Assembly: GCF_013365535.1 (NCBI RefSeq)
Contig: NZ_CP053590.1
Span: forward strand, 1,602,501-1,666,500
Length of the DNA stretch: 64,000 nucleotides
Direction of reading: 5' to 3'
Source: Aquimarina sp. TRL1
GTDB taxonomy: Bacteria; Bacteroidota; Bacteroidia; Flavobacteriales; Flavobacteriaceae
Part shown: one piece after another, positions 55,101 to 63,804 of the stretch
Numbering within the stretch: position 1 is the first letter of the stretch
Layout of the letters: each line of letters starts with the position of its first letter
Made by a program: the position numbers and the translations under genes
Notes under the pieces: model-generated
Told to the model about the DNA's origin: nothing
Databases searched by the model: none
What the model saw: the letters and a program-made list of their open reading frames with translations, nothing else

Positions 55101-55264
55101 ATTTCTGCAACCGCCTTATTCGTAAAAGTAATCGCTAAAATATTTCTGTAACCATCATTGAATGCTCCGGTAAGTAATGTCATTAAGTACGCTTTTACCA
55201 ATGTATATGTCTTTCCGGCACCGGCAGCAGCATTATATATTACAAAAGGATATCGGTTATTCAC
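52115..55264 (-). CDS. AddA-like UvrD-family helicase-nuclease
   Basis: A 1049-aa superfamily-1 helicase from a GTG start. Walker A is AAAGAGKTYT at residues 12-21, NILAITFTNKAVAEMKTR is motif Ia, DEFQDTSEMQW is motif II, VVGDAKQAIYRWRGG is motif III, and IMTIHKSKGLEFPCVIY is motif V. The C-terminus carries a nuclease domain with RPDRVVIDANNRATIIDYKTG. It is the helicase partner of the AddB-like protein at 47631. OmpA and its own promoter separate the two genes. Confidence 0.9.
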   Translation of the reverse strand: MNNRYPFVIYNAAAGAGKTYTLVKAYLMTLLTGAFNDGYRNILAITFTNKAVAEMKTRVLESLIGISEPTPSSDYQLLLEDIAKEISSSPNTLKKKARKILESILHNYAAFDIVTIDTFTHRVIRTFSHDLGIPMNFEIEMDTEVLIEEAVDAVVAKVGEDKELTKVIVEFAFGKMEEDKSWDVTLELNKIARLLFSENDRKHLQKLSQKSASDFDTYKKELQKKYLEYKEVIISQAKKINTRIQDIGLDQKDFLRGSVPKYFEKLAAGDISPDFNASWKQTIDTTPFYGAKLDAVKKDLIDEIRPEIEQCFLETKNMIIKASLFDKIIKNLTPLSVLNAIHKELQEIKKERRILLISEFNTIISEAIQDQPAPFIYERLGERYRDYFIDEFQDTSEMQWNNLIPLIDNALSSETLDGKRGSLTVVGDAKQAIYRWRGGKAEQFIELSLEKNPFSIEEKEVMNLPRNYRSHKEVILFNNNLFTFLSNDFSNLKHKELYLTGNQQEVNTKKGGYVNVSFVEAKNIEEEHIAYAERTYAIVSELVEKGYSLNDICILTRRQKEGVSIADYLTEKDIPIISSETLLINKATEVQFIVNLLIWYVYPKDFITKTKILHFIISAYGVSNTHAFLEKHVFSDRISFSKELQGLGIYFDFEYIGIKPLYEAVEYIIRCFSLGNNAPAYVQFFLDIVFSFTQKNTEGLLGFLTYWEVKKDTISIIAPEGEEAVTIMTIHKSKGLEFPCVIYPFANTDFYREIEPKTWFPVEKEQTGDFDEVLINYNKDIEIYGTTGKEIVEERKSQLELDAFNVFYVAMTRAEQQLYVVSKLELNTKGMHNPNKISGKLIAYLQHIGEWNEARLEYGFGVFEKTASKEEEKTDTEKVTLHGFDPVFKKHEISIVTNAGKLWDTSQKEAQEKGTLLHELMSRIQTKEDVEDVITKAYLHGEIGEKEKSIIQDELIRIIMHPGVLPYFQKGNTVLNERSIMSGGREYRPDRVVIDANNRATIIDYKTGGFYSTHAEQVYEYGQLIEELGYFLYERVLIYVNESITLKYV

Positions 55265-55381
55265 GTATCTGTGTTTTTAAAACGTATAACAAAAAAAGTT
55301 TCGCCACCAAATCTAGTGTTTTAGCTATAAATAAAACTTATTTATATATATCTAGTACTTTTAATTAATTTATAACGCCAA

Positions 55382-55416
55382 TTTGTTTTTATTAACCTTG
55401 CTAATTCCTAAATTTG
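55382..55416 (+). promoter_or_regulatory. promoter of sodA
   Basis: TTTG (55382-55385), a 23-bp spacer and TAAATTTG (55409-55416). The spacer is at the long end but both boxes are good. Confidence 0.55.
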
Positions 55417-55454
55417 GGATCATTTTTCATTTTATTAACTAAAAAAGATAGACT

Positions 55455-56063
55455 ATGTCATTCGAATTACCAAAATTAGACTACGCTTTTGATGCGTTAG
55501 AACCTCATATAGATGCACGTACGATGGAAATTCACCATGATAAACATCACGCAGGGTATACTAATAAATTAAACGCTGCTATATCTGGAACAGACCTAGA
55601 GGGAAAAACTATTGAAAACATTCTTATCAATTTAGACCTGTCTAATGGAGCCGTAAGAAATAACGGAGGAGGATATTACAATCATAGTTTATTCTGGAAA
55701 ATTATGTCTCCAAACGGAGGAGGAAAACCAAGTGGTGAGTTAGAAGAAGCTATCAACAAGTCTTTTGGTTCATTTGAAGCTTTTAAAGATGCTTTCTCTT
55801 CAGCTGCTGCAGGACAATTTGGTTCTGGATGGGCTTGGTTATGTGTCAGAGAAGGTGGAGAATTAGAAGTTTGCGGAACTCCTAATCAGGACAATCCATT
55901 AATGCCTAATGTTGGGTGCAGCGGAACTCCTATTTTAGGCCTTGATGTTTGGGAACATGCATACTACCTTAACTACCAAAATAAAAGACCAGATTATATC
56001 GCTGCATTTTTTAATGTAATTGACTGGAATGAAGTATCAAAAAGATTTGCTCAGAACAAGTAA
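55455..56063 (+). CDS. sodA: superoxide dismutase (Mn/Fe type)
   Basis: A 202-aa dismutase detoxifying superoxide. Metal ligands are His27 ([11 protein letters not shown]), the His in [11 protein letters not shown], and the Asp and His in [21 protein letters not shown] supplies the Gln position typical of manganese enzymes, but cambialistic use of iron is common in Bacteroidota. A terminator follows. Confidence 0.95.
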   Translation: MSFELPKLDYAFDALEPHIDARTMEIHHDKHHAGYTNKLNAAISGTDLEGKTIENILINLDLSNGAVRNNGGGYYNHSLFWKIMSPNGGGKPSGELEEAINKSFGSFEAFKDAFSSAAAGQFGSGWAWLCVREGGELEVCGTPNQDNPLMPNVGCSGTPILGLDVWEHAYYLNYQNKRPDYIAAFFNVIDWNEVSKRFAQNK

Positions 56064-56082
56064 TATCTGAATATTATAAAGC

Positions 56083-56114
56083 AAAAAAGAGGAGTGCAAT
56101 ACTCCTCTTTTTTT
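56083..56114 (+). terminator. terminator after sodA
   Basis: GAGGAGT (56089-56095) with ACTCCTC (56101-56107) extended by A/T pairs, then a T run. Confidence 0.85.
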
Positions 56115-56144
56115 ATATCTATTTTTTTGAAATCGCTGTAAAAT

Positions 56145-56173
56145 AAAAAAAGGTGGATGAACCACCTTTTTTT
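56145..56173 (-). terminator. terminator of purF side, bidirectional
   Basis: AGGTGG (56151-56156) with CCACCT (56162-56167) flanked by A and T runs, so it works on either strand. It is 155 bp after the purF stop on the minus strand. Between them I see no gene, only short hairpins (for example GCTCT/AGAGC). Confidence 0.7.
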
Positions 56174-56328
56174 GCCCCAAATCTACCATGAACTTAACCT
56201 ACTTATGCTATGGCTCTGCTAATATAGAGCGTTATTTCCTACTTAAAAAATATTTTAGACAAACGGCTAAAATACTTGTTGAACTACACAATTTTATGTA
56301 ATTTAAGCGCAAATCAACTTATATTTTT

Positions 56329-58227
56329 TTAATAAGCTCTTTCATTTTTACCTTCATAAAAGTTTATAAAAGCCTTATTTACAACTCTATTTCCTCCTGG
56401 GGTTGGATAATCTCCGGTAAAATACCAGTCTCCTAAATTCTTAGGACATGCCTCGTGAAGCTTCTCTACCGTCTGAAAAATTATCTTTACTTCGGCTTTT
56501 ACCGTACTATCACTTAACATTTCAGCGATTTTATCACTTATTTCCTGATCCGAAAATGAATTGTAAATCTTAGTCACGTGATTCTTCACTTCTTCATCTG
56601 GTAAGTTCTCCTGCTCTTTACATTGTTCATATACCTGCTCAACTAAATCGTAGTTTCCGTTTTCTTTTAATAATTCGATAGCTGCCTTAAAAGCTATCAG
56701 CCCTTCCATTCTTGCCATATCAATTCCATAGCAATCCGGATAACGAATTTGTGGAGCAGAAGAAACAATAATTATTTTTTTTGGATTTAGCCTGTCGAGC
56801 ATCTTAATAATACTCTTCTTTAGTGTAGTCCCTCTAACAATACTATCATCGATAACTACCAGATTATCTTCTGACTTTACTACTCCATAGGTAACATCGT
56901 ATACATGAGCTACCAGATCATCTCTGCTGCTGTCTTCTGTAATAAATGTTCTGAGTTTCGCGTCTTTTATTGCTATTTTTTCTGTTCTCAGTCGATGAGA
57001 TAGAATTTCTTTGAGTCGTTCATTCGTCAACCCTTCTTTTTCTTTAAGGATCGTCTCGTTCTTTTGCTTATTCAATTCATCCTGCGCTGCTTCTACTAAT
57101 CCGTAAAAAGAAGTTTCTGCTGTATTAGGGATAAAAGAGAACACGGTATTAAGCGTATCGTGATTTATCTCTTTTAACACCTGAGGCATCAATAATTTCC
57201 CTAGTTTTTTACGCTCTTCATATATTTCGGCATCACTTCCTCTCGAAAAATAAATTCGCTCAAAGGAACAGGCTTTTCGTTCTCTAGGCTCTATAATCTT
57301 CTTTATAGAAGTTTCTCCGCTTTTCTTTATAATAATTGCTTTTCCCGGATCCAGCTCTATTACTTTTTCAAACGGCACATTAAAAACAGTCTGTATTACA
57401 GGGCGTTCTGAAGCGACTACTACCACTTCATCATCCTTATAATAGTATGCTGGTCTAATTCCAGAAGGATCTCTTAGTACAAAAGCATCTCCATGCCCAA
57501 GCATACCGGCCATTGCATATCCACCATCCCAGTCTTTGGAAGATTTCTTCAGAATCTTTGCTACATTAAGACGCTCTACTATCTGTGGGGAAGCATCTAC
57601 TTTGCTAAATCCTTCTTTCTTTAATTTCTTATATAGTTTTGCAACTTCAGAATCCAGGAAGTGTCCTATTTTCTCCATCACCGTTACAGTATCCACATGA
57701 TCTTTGGGATGCTGACCTAATCGAACCAGGTTCTTAAACAGCTCATGATTATTCGTCATATTAAAATTCCCGGCTACAATAAGGTTTCTATGCATCCAGT
57801 TATTCTGCCTCAGAAACGGGTGTACACTTTCTACACTATTTTTCCCAAAAGTTCCATATCGTACATGTCCAAGAAACACTTCTCCTATATATGGAATGTT
57901 CTTTTTTTGCAGCGCTACATCATTTGTATATTCGGGATTTGCTGTAAGCTCTTTGTTTATTCGTTCATTAACCTGAGAAAAAATATCCTGTATAGGCATT
58001 GATTGACAAGAACGAACTCTGCTTATATAGCGCTCTCCCGGGGACATATCCAATTTGATACTCGCTAAACCGGCTCCATCCTGACCACGGTTATGTTGTT
58101 TTTCCATCATCAGGTACATTTTATTTACTCCATAAAATGCACTACCATACTTTTCTTTGTAGTATTCTAACGGCTTTAGAAGTCTAACTAATGCAATTCC
58201 GCATTCGTGTTTTAAAGCATCACTCAT
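56329..58227 (-). CDS. purF: amidophosphoribosyltransferase
   Basis: First committed enzyme of purine synthesis. At 632 aa it is longer than the E. coli enzyme, as is usual in Bacteroidota. The catalytic cysteine is Cys9 in LKHECGIALVRLLKP after a short propeptide. The glutaminase region contains NRGQDGAGLASI and RYGTFGKNSVESVHP; the PRPP motif is LVVIDDSIVRGTTLKKSI. The PfkB-like kinase gene lies just upstream on the same strand. Confidence 0.94.
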   Translation of the reverse strand: MSDALKHECGIALVRLLKPLEYYKEKYGSAFYGVNKMYLMMEKQHNRGQDGAGLASIKLDMSPGERYISRVRSCQSMPIQDIFSQVNERINKELTANPEYTNDVALQKKNIPYIGEVFLGHVRYGTFGKNSVESVHPFLRQNNWMHRNLIVAGNFNMTNNHELFKNLVRLGQHPKDHVDTVTVMEKIGHFLDSEVAKLYKKLKKEGFSKVDASPQIVERLNVAKILKKSSKDWDGGYAMAGMLGHGDAFVLRDPSGIRPAYYYKDDEVVVVASERPVIQTVFNVPFEKVIELDPGKAIIIKKSGETSIKKIIEPRERKACSFERIYFSRGSDAEIYEERKKLGKLLMPQVLKEINHDTLNTVFSFIPNTAETSFYGLVEAAQDELNKQKNETILKEKEGLTNERLKEILSHRLRTEKIAIKDAKLRTFITEDSSRDDLVAHVYDVTYGVVKSEDNLVVIDDSIVRGTTLKKSIIKMLDRLNPKKIIIVSSAPQIRYPDCYGIDMARMEGLIAFKAAIELLKENGNYDLVEQVYEQCKEQENLPDEEVKNHVTKIYNSFSDQEISDKIAEMLSDSTVKAEVKIIFQTVEKLHEACPKNLGDWYFTGDYPTPGGNRVVNKAFINFYEGKNERAY

Positions 58228-58285
58228 TGTATTCCTATTTCTAGTTGTTGTGTTTGTTATATTGCTCCTTACTTTCTATAAGGGA

Positions 58286-59212
58286 TTATGCTAATTCTAT
58301 TTCGAACTGCGTCAATTCTCTAAATTGCTGCAATCTTTGATAAACTTCTACCTTATCGAGGTTTTGAATTCTTTCTGTTCCGAATTTCTCTACACAAAAC
58401 GAAGCTAAATTTGATCCGTGTATCACTGCTTTTTTCATATTATCAAAAGAAACATCTTCTGTTTTGGCTAAATATCCTGAGAACCCTCCTGCAAATGTAT
58501 CTCCTGCTCCTGTTGGATCAAACACTTCTTCTAATGGTAATGCCGGTGCGAAGAACACCTGTTCCTTATGGAATAATAATGCTCCATGCTCTCCTTTTTT
58601 AATTACGATATACTTAGGACCCATTTCTGCAATTACTCTTGCTGCTCTTACTAAAGAATATTCTCCACTCAACTGTCTCGCTTCTTCATCATTGATTGTA
58701 ATTACATCAACTCGGGCAATTACTTTTTTTAAGTCTTCCAATGCATTATCCATCCAAAAATTCATTGTGTCCAGTATCGCTAACTTTGGCTTTGCAGTAA
58801 GCTGATCTAAAACACTTAACTGAACCAACGGGTGTAGATTACCTAACATGACAATTTCCGAATCTTTATATGTATCAGGAACAACCGGATTAAAATCTGC
58901 TAATACATTCAATTGGGTTTCCAGCGTATCTCTGGAATTTAAATCATTATGATATTTTCCTCTCCAGAAAAAAGTTTTTCCCCCTTTTACTACTTCAATA
59001 GCAGAGGTGTCAATATCTTTTTTCTGAAACATCTCTATATATTCACTTGGAAAGTCTTCTCCTACTACAGATACAATTGCAGAAGAAGTATTAAAATAAG
59101 AGGCAGACAATCCTATATAAGTCCCTGCTCCTCCTAAAATTTTATCGGTTTTACCAAAAGGTGTTTCGATAGCGTCAAAAGCTACACTTCCTACGATAAG
59201 TAATTTACTCAT
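58286..59212 (-). CDS. PfkB family carbohydrate/nucleoside kinase
   Basis: A 308-aa ribokinase-fold kinase. The C-terminal signature DPTGAGDTFAGGFSGYLA carries the catalytic Asp. The N-terminal LGGAGTYIGLSASYF motif is close to adenosine/ribokinase relatives. Its place directly upstream of purF suggests a nucleoside or ribose role in purine metabolism, but the substrate is not certain. Confidence 0.88.
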   Translation of the reverse strand: MSKLLIVGSVAFDAIETPFGKTDKILGGAGTYIGLSASYFNTSSAIVSVVGEDFPSEYIEMFQKKDIDTSAIEVVKGGKTFFWRGKYHNDLNSRDTLETQLNVLADFNPVVPDTYKDSEIVMLGNLHPLVQLSVLDQLTAKPKLAILDTMNFWMDNALEDLKKVIARVDVITINDEEARQLSGEYSLVRAARVIAEMGPKYIVIKKGEHGALLFHKEQVFFAPALPLEEVFDPTGAGDTFAGGFSGYLAKTEDVSFDNMKKAVIHGSNLASFCVEKFGTERIQNLDKVEVYQRLQQFRELTQFEIELA

Positions 59213-59690
59213 AAAAACAGCCGTTATTTTTTTTGCAAATATACGTTTTACTTTTCAGTAGGAAAGCGATTTGCTTACAAGCTTACCTCCCTTGAAAATC
59301 AACCAATATCAACTCTAGCATTTTAGTGTACTATTCAGATGTCTGATGCTATATTATTTTTAATCATTCTACTTTAAAAAAGACATTATTCTTTTCTTTT
59401 CGAATAGTTTTTCTACTCAATAATCAACCTGAAATTTCTTCGACACTTGCATCGAAAGTAGTTTTTTTGTCAAAAATTCCCGCTTTATATATTTTTTGAG
59501 TCAAAAAATAATTTAAAACTTCTTTTTACCCTAAAAGCATTGTTTTATAAGGGTTTTACCTTATTTAATTCTTACAAGAATCAGACAAAAACAAGCATAA
59601 ATGTTAATTTTTGAACGAAAAAAATGCTTTTTTCTTAAATTTTTCATAAAATTTTTACGTTATTTGTAGGAACACAAACTTTCAATAATT
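59213..59690. other. divergent AT-rich intergenic region
   Basis: I see no gene. Short hairpins occur, for instance ATAAGG/CCTTAT near 59550. The promoters of the kinase and of the metalloprotease must lie here but no consensus box is clear. Confidence 0.4.
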
Positions 59691-60761
59691 ATGAAAAAAT
59701 TAAAATTAACTAAACTAGCTTTAGTTACTTCCCTGTCTATTTTATTCTTTAACTGTGAAAAGGATACAGAAGCTGTATTTGAAGATAATTCTATTGACAG
59801 CTCTAAAAATGCTCATGTTTGTATTGCTAAATGGGATGCTCCTGGAAACGGGAAAGCAGCCAGTGTAAAAGCAAAACAATGGCAACCTGGTCAAACTATT
59901 CGTGTAAAGTTCTTAAATGGAAGCAATTATGTTCAGTCCAAAGTACGACAATATGCCGTAGAATGGGAGAAATATGCCAACCTAAAGTTTCAATGGGTTT
60001 CTTCTAATAGTAGTGCGAACATTAAAATTGGTTTTAGAGAAGGGCAATTTGCTAACGAAACCGGTTCTTGGTCTTATTTAGGAACTGACTCTAATGATCA
60101 TGCGCACAGTATGCATTTTGGATGGTTTAATGACTCTACTTCTGATACAGAATTTAGACGAACTACTATTCATGAATTTGGACATGCACTTGGATTAATC
60201 CACGAACACCAAAACCCTGTTGCAGGAATCAACTGGGATAAAGAAGCTGTATATGCTTACTATGCGGGACCACCAAACAACTGGTCAAGAGCACAAGTTG
60301 ATCATAACCTTTTCAGACGTTATGAAGCAAATATTAGTAACTATAGTCAGTACGATCCTTTATCTATTATGCATTACCCTATTCCTGCTGAACACACTTT
60401 GGACAGAGTAGCCGTAGGTTCTAATACTCGTCTATCACAAACAGACAAAGCATTTATCGGTAGCATATACCCATTTCCTGATACTGGAGGAGATATTTGC
60501 GATGGTGTAGAAGAGTATAACGGAAACAGATCTTACAATGTAGGTGATAAAGTAACCTATAGAGGAACACTATATCAAAGAACAAGTAGCGGATGGAATA
60601 ATCTTGGTCAATGTGGAACTGTGAGTAATGATCCTTGTGCAGGTGTAGAAGAGTATAACGGAAACAGATCATACAATGTAGGTGATAAAGTAACCTATAG
60701 AGGAACACTATACCAAAGAACAGTTAGTGGATGGAATAACCTTGGTGCATGTGGTAGCTAA
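59691..60761 (+). CDS. astacin-like (M12A) metalloprotease lipoprotein with C-terminal repeats
   Basis: A 356-aa protein with a lipoprotein signal (LVTSLSILFFNC, Cys22). The protease domain carries TTIHEFGHALGLIHEHQNP, with zinc ligands His161, His165 and His171 and the catalytic Glu162, and the Met-turn SIMHYP, as in astacins. Two near-identical C-terminal modules (GVEEYNGNRSYNVGDKV, then YRGTLYQRT.SGWNNLG) look like a small carbohydrate-binding domain of the CBM5/12 chitin-binding kind. The substrate is probably an extracellular protein, perhaps on a polysaccharide surface. Confidence 0.88.
   Translation: MKKLKLTKLALVTSLSILFFNCEKDTEAVFEDNSIDSSKNAHVCIAKWDAPGNGKAASVKAKQWQPGQTIRVKFLNGSNYVQSKVRQYAVEWEKYANLKFQWVSSNSSANIKIGFREGQFANETGSWSYLGTDSNDHAHSMHFGWFNDSTSDTEFRRTTIHEFGHALGLIHEHQNPVAGINWDKEAVYAYYAGPPNNWSRAQVDHNLFRRYEANISNYSQYDPLSIMHYPIPAEHTLDRVAVGSNTRLSQTDKAFIGSIYPFPDTGGDICDGVEEYNGNRSYNVGDKVTYRGTLYQRTSSGWNNLGQCGTVSNDPCAGVEEYNGNRSYNVGDKVTYRGTLYQRTVSGWNNLGACGS
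60498..60617 (+). repeat. tandem module 1 of the metalloprotease gene
   Basis: 120 bp encoding one C-terminal module; it matches the second module at 60636-60755 at about 108 of 120 positions by eye count. The two are 138 bp apart, start to start. Confidence 0.9.
60636..60755 (+). repeat. tandem module 2 of the metalloprotease gene
   Basis: Second 120-bp unit, close to the stop codon. Only about 12 differences from module 1 suggest a recent duplication or ongoing gene conversion. Confidence 0.9.
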
Positions 60762-60823
60762 TAAAAAGCATTCATGTATCTGGATTATTTTAATACGCCA
60801 GATTAAAAAATCTTATTATTCAT

Positions 60824-60857
60824 AAAAAAAGCTCCGGCATATCACCGGAGCTTTTTA
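60824..60857. terminator. bidirectional terminator between convergent genes
   Basis: AAAAAGCTCCGG (60826-60837) with CCGGAGCTTTTT (60845-60856), A run before and T run after, between the metalloprotease and rnhA. Confidence 0.85.
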
Positions 60858-60891
60858 TTTCTATCTTTATTGTACGTCAGAAATCAACTAG

Positions 60892-61527
60892 TTATTTTCG
60901 TCCAAAATCTGCCGGAATTTCTCCCCAGACTTTTGTTTCCCATTTTACAATCGTAGTTGTATAGGTATTCGTCTTTAACCATTGAATTGCTCTATCCACC
61001 AAAGTAAACATCTCTTGGTTTCTCGATGTTCTTTTCAGGCTTGTTTTGCATTGTTTTTTTCGTACCCAGCCCATTGCTATTTTAGAATCTGTATATAAGA
61101 TACGATCACTTCCTTTCTTTTTCAGATACGCCAGCCCATGTACCAATGCAAGAAACTCTCCTATATTATTAGTCCCCTCATTAAAAGGTCCCTGATGAAA
61201 AAGCTGTTCTTTTGTTTGTGTATCCACTCCTCTATATTCCATCTTACCCGGATTGCCACTAGACGCTGCATCCACAGCAATAGAATATAAATCAGGTTCT
61301 CCTATACGGTCTATAAGATCCTGAGAAAGCACCTTTTTAGTCTTGGTTCCTTTATAATCCTCATAAACACCTTTATAAGCTTCTTTTGCCAAATCAAAAG
61401 ACTCAAACGATTTATACTTGGCATTTGCATATCCATTGATCATGGCTTTGCAATCATCCCATGTCATATAAATACCTGGACGGTGCCCTTCCCAGACCAC
61501 ATAAAACTTTTCTTTTTTTTTAGCCAT
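60892..61527 (-). CDS. rnhA: ribonuclease H with N-terminal viroplasmin domain
   Basis: A 211-aa RNase HI. The N-terminal viroplasmin/caulimovirus-type domain (KFYVVWEGHRPGIYMTWDDC, then GYANAKYKSFESFDLAKEAY) is a hybrid-binding module found in many eukaryotic and some bacterial RNases H. The catalytic part has AVDAASSGNPGKMEYRGV, NNIGEFLALVHGLAYL and LYTDSKIAMGWV, giving the Asp-Glu-Asp metal site. Removes RNA from RNA-DNA hybrids. It begins 6 bp after the end of purN on the same strand. Confidence 0.93.
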   Translation of the reverse strand: MAKKKEKFYVVWEGHRPGIYMTWDDCKAMINGYANAKYKSFESFDLAKEAYKGVYEDYKGTKTKKVLSQDLIDRIGEPDLYSIAVDAASSGNPGKMEYRGVDTQTKEQLFHQGPFNEGTNNIGEFLALVHGLAYLKKKGSDRILYTDSKIAMGWVRKKQCKTSLKRTSRNQEMFTLVDRAIQWLKTNTYTTTIVKWETKVWGEIPADFGRK

Positions 61528-61533
61528 TTTGTT

Positions 61534-62109
61534 TTATGCTTCTACTGAGAAAAGAAGATTCTCTATCACTTCGGGAAAATGTTTGTATTCTAATTGATGT
61601 ACTGACATCGCTACATCTTCTGGAGTGTCCCCCTCTTGTACCGGGGTTGTTGCCTGAAATATAATTGCTCCTTCGTCATAAAACTCATTGACATAATGAA
61701 TGGTAATTCCAGTTTCCTGCTCCTTATTATCTACTACAGCTTTATGTACATGACTTCCATACATTCCTTTTCCTCCATATTTAGGCAAGAGCGCAGGATG
61801 AATATTAATCACTTTATTAGTAAAAGCATCAATAATATTCTTAGGAAAAATCCATAAAAACCCGGCTAAAACAATCATATCAGGTTTAGCATCATTCAGG
61901 ATTCGCAGTACTTCATTGGAGTTATAAAATGAATCTCTATCAAAGTGCAGGGCTTTTACGCCAAGCCTGTGCGCTCTTTGAAGTACTTTGGCTCGTTGGT
62001 TATTAGAAAACACATGAGTAACCTCTGCGTTTTTCTTCTTTGCAAAGTATTTGATGATATTCTCGGCATTAGAACCCGATCCGGAAGCAAAAATGATAAT
62101 ACGCTTCAT
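61534..62109 (-). CDS. purN: phosphoribosylglycinamide formyltransferase
   Basis: Folate-dependent GAR transformylase of 191 aa. FASGSGSNAENIIKYF is the phosphate-binding region, LAGFLWIFP precedes the catalytic Asn-Ile-His motif VINIHPALLPKYGG, and HYVNEFYDEGAIIFQ carries the Asp. It lies upstream of rnhA on the same strand, divergent from acpP. Confidence 0.95.
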   Translation of the reverse strand: MKRIIIFASGSGSNAENIIKYFAKKKNAEVTHVFSNNQRAKVLQRAHRLGVKALHFDRDSFYNSNEVLRILNDAKPDMIVLAGFLWIFPKNIIDAFTNKVINIHPALLPKYGGKGMYGSHVHKAVVDNKEQETGITIHYVNEFYDEGAIIFQATTPVQEGDTPEDVAMSVHQLEYKHFPEVIENLLFSVEA

Positions 62110-62227
62110 ATAGTAGTTGATGATATTGATTTAAAAAATACAAAAAAAATAATTATTATTCATTCAATCACTAGCAAAAACGCAATACTTTCCTATATTT
62201 GATAAAATACAACACATTTTTATACGA

Positions 62228-62261
62228 TTGTGGGGTTTTAAAATAAAGTTTTTTATTTTTG
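62228..62261 (+). promoter_or_regulatory. promoter of acpP-fabF
   Basis: TTG (62228-62230), a 23-bp spacer and TATTTTTG (62254-62261), matching TAnnTTTG. The ATG of acpP is at 62294. Confidence 0.55.
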
Positions 62262-62293
62262 CCACTCAAATTAAAAAATTAAAATCAAACATT

Positions 62294-62530
62294 ATGTCAG
62301 ACATTGCATCAAGAGTAAAAGCGATAATCGTTGACAAACTAGGAGTAGACGAAAACGAAGTAGTGAACGAGGCTAGCTTCACAAACGATTTAGGCGCTGA
62401 TTCATTAGACACTGTAGAACTGATTATGGAATTCGAAAAAGAATTTGATATCCAGATTCCAGACGATCAAGCTGAAAATATTGCAACAGTTGGTCAAGCA
62501 ATATCTTATATTGAAGACGCAAAAAAATAA
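62294..62530 (+). CDS. acpP: acyl carrier protein
   Basis: A 78-aa acidic carrier of acyl chains in fatty acid synthesis. The 4'-phosphopantetheine serine is in [13 protein letters not shown]. The start is the ATG at 62294 ([17 protein letters not shown]); the frame continues 22 residues upstream, but that part includes the promoter. It is 17 bp before fabF. Confidence 0.97.
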   Translation: MSDIASRVKAIIVDKLGVDENEVVNEASFTNDLGADSLDTVELIMEFEKEFDIQIPDDQAENIATVGQAISYIEDAKK

Positions 62531-62547
62531 TAACCTCACAACAGAAT

Positions 62548-63801
62548 ATGAATCTTAAGCGAGTTGTAGTCACAGGACTAGGTGCATTAACACCTATCGG
62601 TAACAATATTAATGAGTATTGGAATGCTTTAAAAGAAGGTAAGAGCGGGTGCGCTCCTATCACTTATTTTGATACCGAAAAATTCAAGACTAAATTTGCT
62701 TGCGAAGTCAAAAATTATATCCCAACAGATTATTTTGACAGAAAAGAAGCACGTAAACTAGATAGATTTGCACAATATGCTATTGTTTCTTCTCAAGAAG
62801 CAATACAGGATGCTGCAATCGACTTGGATAAAGTTGACAAATTTAGAGTAGGTGTGATCTGGGGAGCTGGAATCGGAGGATTAGAAACTTTTCAGGAAGA
62901 AGTTCTTGGTTACGCAAAAGGAGATGGAACACCGCGTTTTAATCCTTTCTTCATCCCTAAGATGATCGCCGATATTGCACCAGGACATATTTCTATCAGA
63001 AATGGTTTTATGGGACCTAACTATACTACTGTTTCAGCTTGTGCTTCTTCGGCTAATGCATTAATCGATGCCTTAAACTACATTCGTTTAGGACATTGTG
63101 ATATCATTGTTACCGGAGGAAGTGAAGCAGCTGTAACCATTGCTGGTATGGGAGGGTTTAATGCTATGCATGCTCTATCCACAAGAAATGACAGTCCAGA
63201 AACTGCCTCCAGACCTTTTGACGCTACCAGAGATGGTTTTGTACTAGGAGAAGGTAGTGGAGCACTTATTCTTGAAGAATACGAACACGCTAAAGCACGT
63301 GGCGCTAAAATCTATGCCGAAGTGGTCGGTGGTGGTATGTCTAGTGATGCTCATCATATGACAGCCCCTCATCCCGAAGGTATCGGAGTTGAACGCGTAA
63401 TGCTTAACTGTTTAAGAGATGCCGGAGTATCCCCAGAACAAGTAGATGCTATTAACACTCACGGAACTTCAACTCCTTTAGGAGATGTTGCCGAGTTAAA
63501 AGCAATTACTAAAGTTTTTGGAGATCACGCTCCGAACATCAATATCAATTCTACGAAATCTATGACAGGTCACCTGCTTGGTGCTGCCGGAGCTATTGAA
63601 GCAATTGCTTCTATTCTGGCGATGGAACACGGGGTTGTACCGCCAACCATCAATCACACTACTGCAGATGAGAACATAGATTCTTCGTTAAACCTGACCT
63701 TAAACAAAGCACAAAACCGCGAAATTAAGTATGCTATGAGTAATACTTTTGGCTTTGGTGGTCATAATGCTTGTGTATTATTAAAGAAACTAGACGAGTA
63801 A
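62548..63801 (+). CDS. fabF: 3-oxoacyl-ACP synthase II
   Basis: Elongating ketosynthase of 417 aa with the active-site cysteine in VSACASSANAL and the two histidines in NTHGTSTPLGD and STKSMTGHLLGAAG. It follows acpP in the same unit and precedes rnc by 3 bp, the common acpP-fabF-rnc order. Confidence 0.97.
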   Translation: MNLKRVVVTGLGALTPIGNNINEYWNALKEGKSGCAPITYFDTEKFKTKFACEVKNYIPTDYFDRKEARKLDRFAQYAIVSSQEAIQDAAIDLDKVDKFRVGVIWGAGIGGLETFQEEVLGYAKGDGTPRFNPFFIPKMIADIAPGHISIRNGFMGPNYTTVSACASSANALIDALNYIRLGHCDIIVTGGSEAAVTIAGMGGFNAMHALSTRNDSPETASRPFDATRDGFVLGEGSGALILEEYEHAKARGAKIYAEVVGGGMSSDAHHMTAPHPEGIGVERVMLNCLRDAGVSPEQVDAINTHGTSTPLGDVAELKAITKVFGDHAPNININSTKSMTGHLLGAAGAIEAIASILAMEHGVVPPTINHTTADENIDSSLNLTLNKAQNREIKYAMSNTFGFGGHNACVLLKKLDE

Positions 63802-63804
63802 TAC

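Noticed and set aside
56188..56301. A 37-codon plus-strand frame after the sodA terminator.
   Set aside because: Too short, no promoter seen and it overlaps a region better read as purF 3' untranslated DNA.
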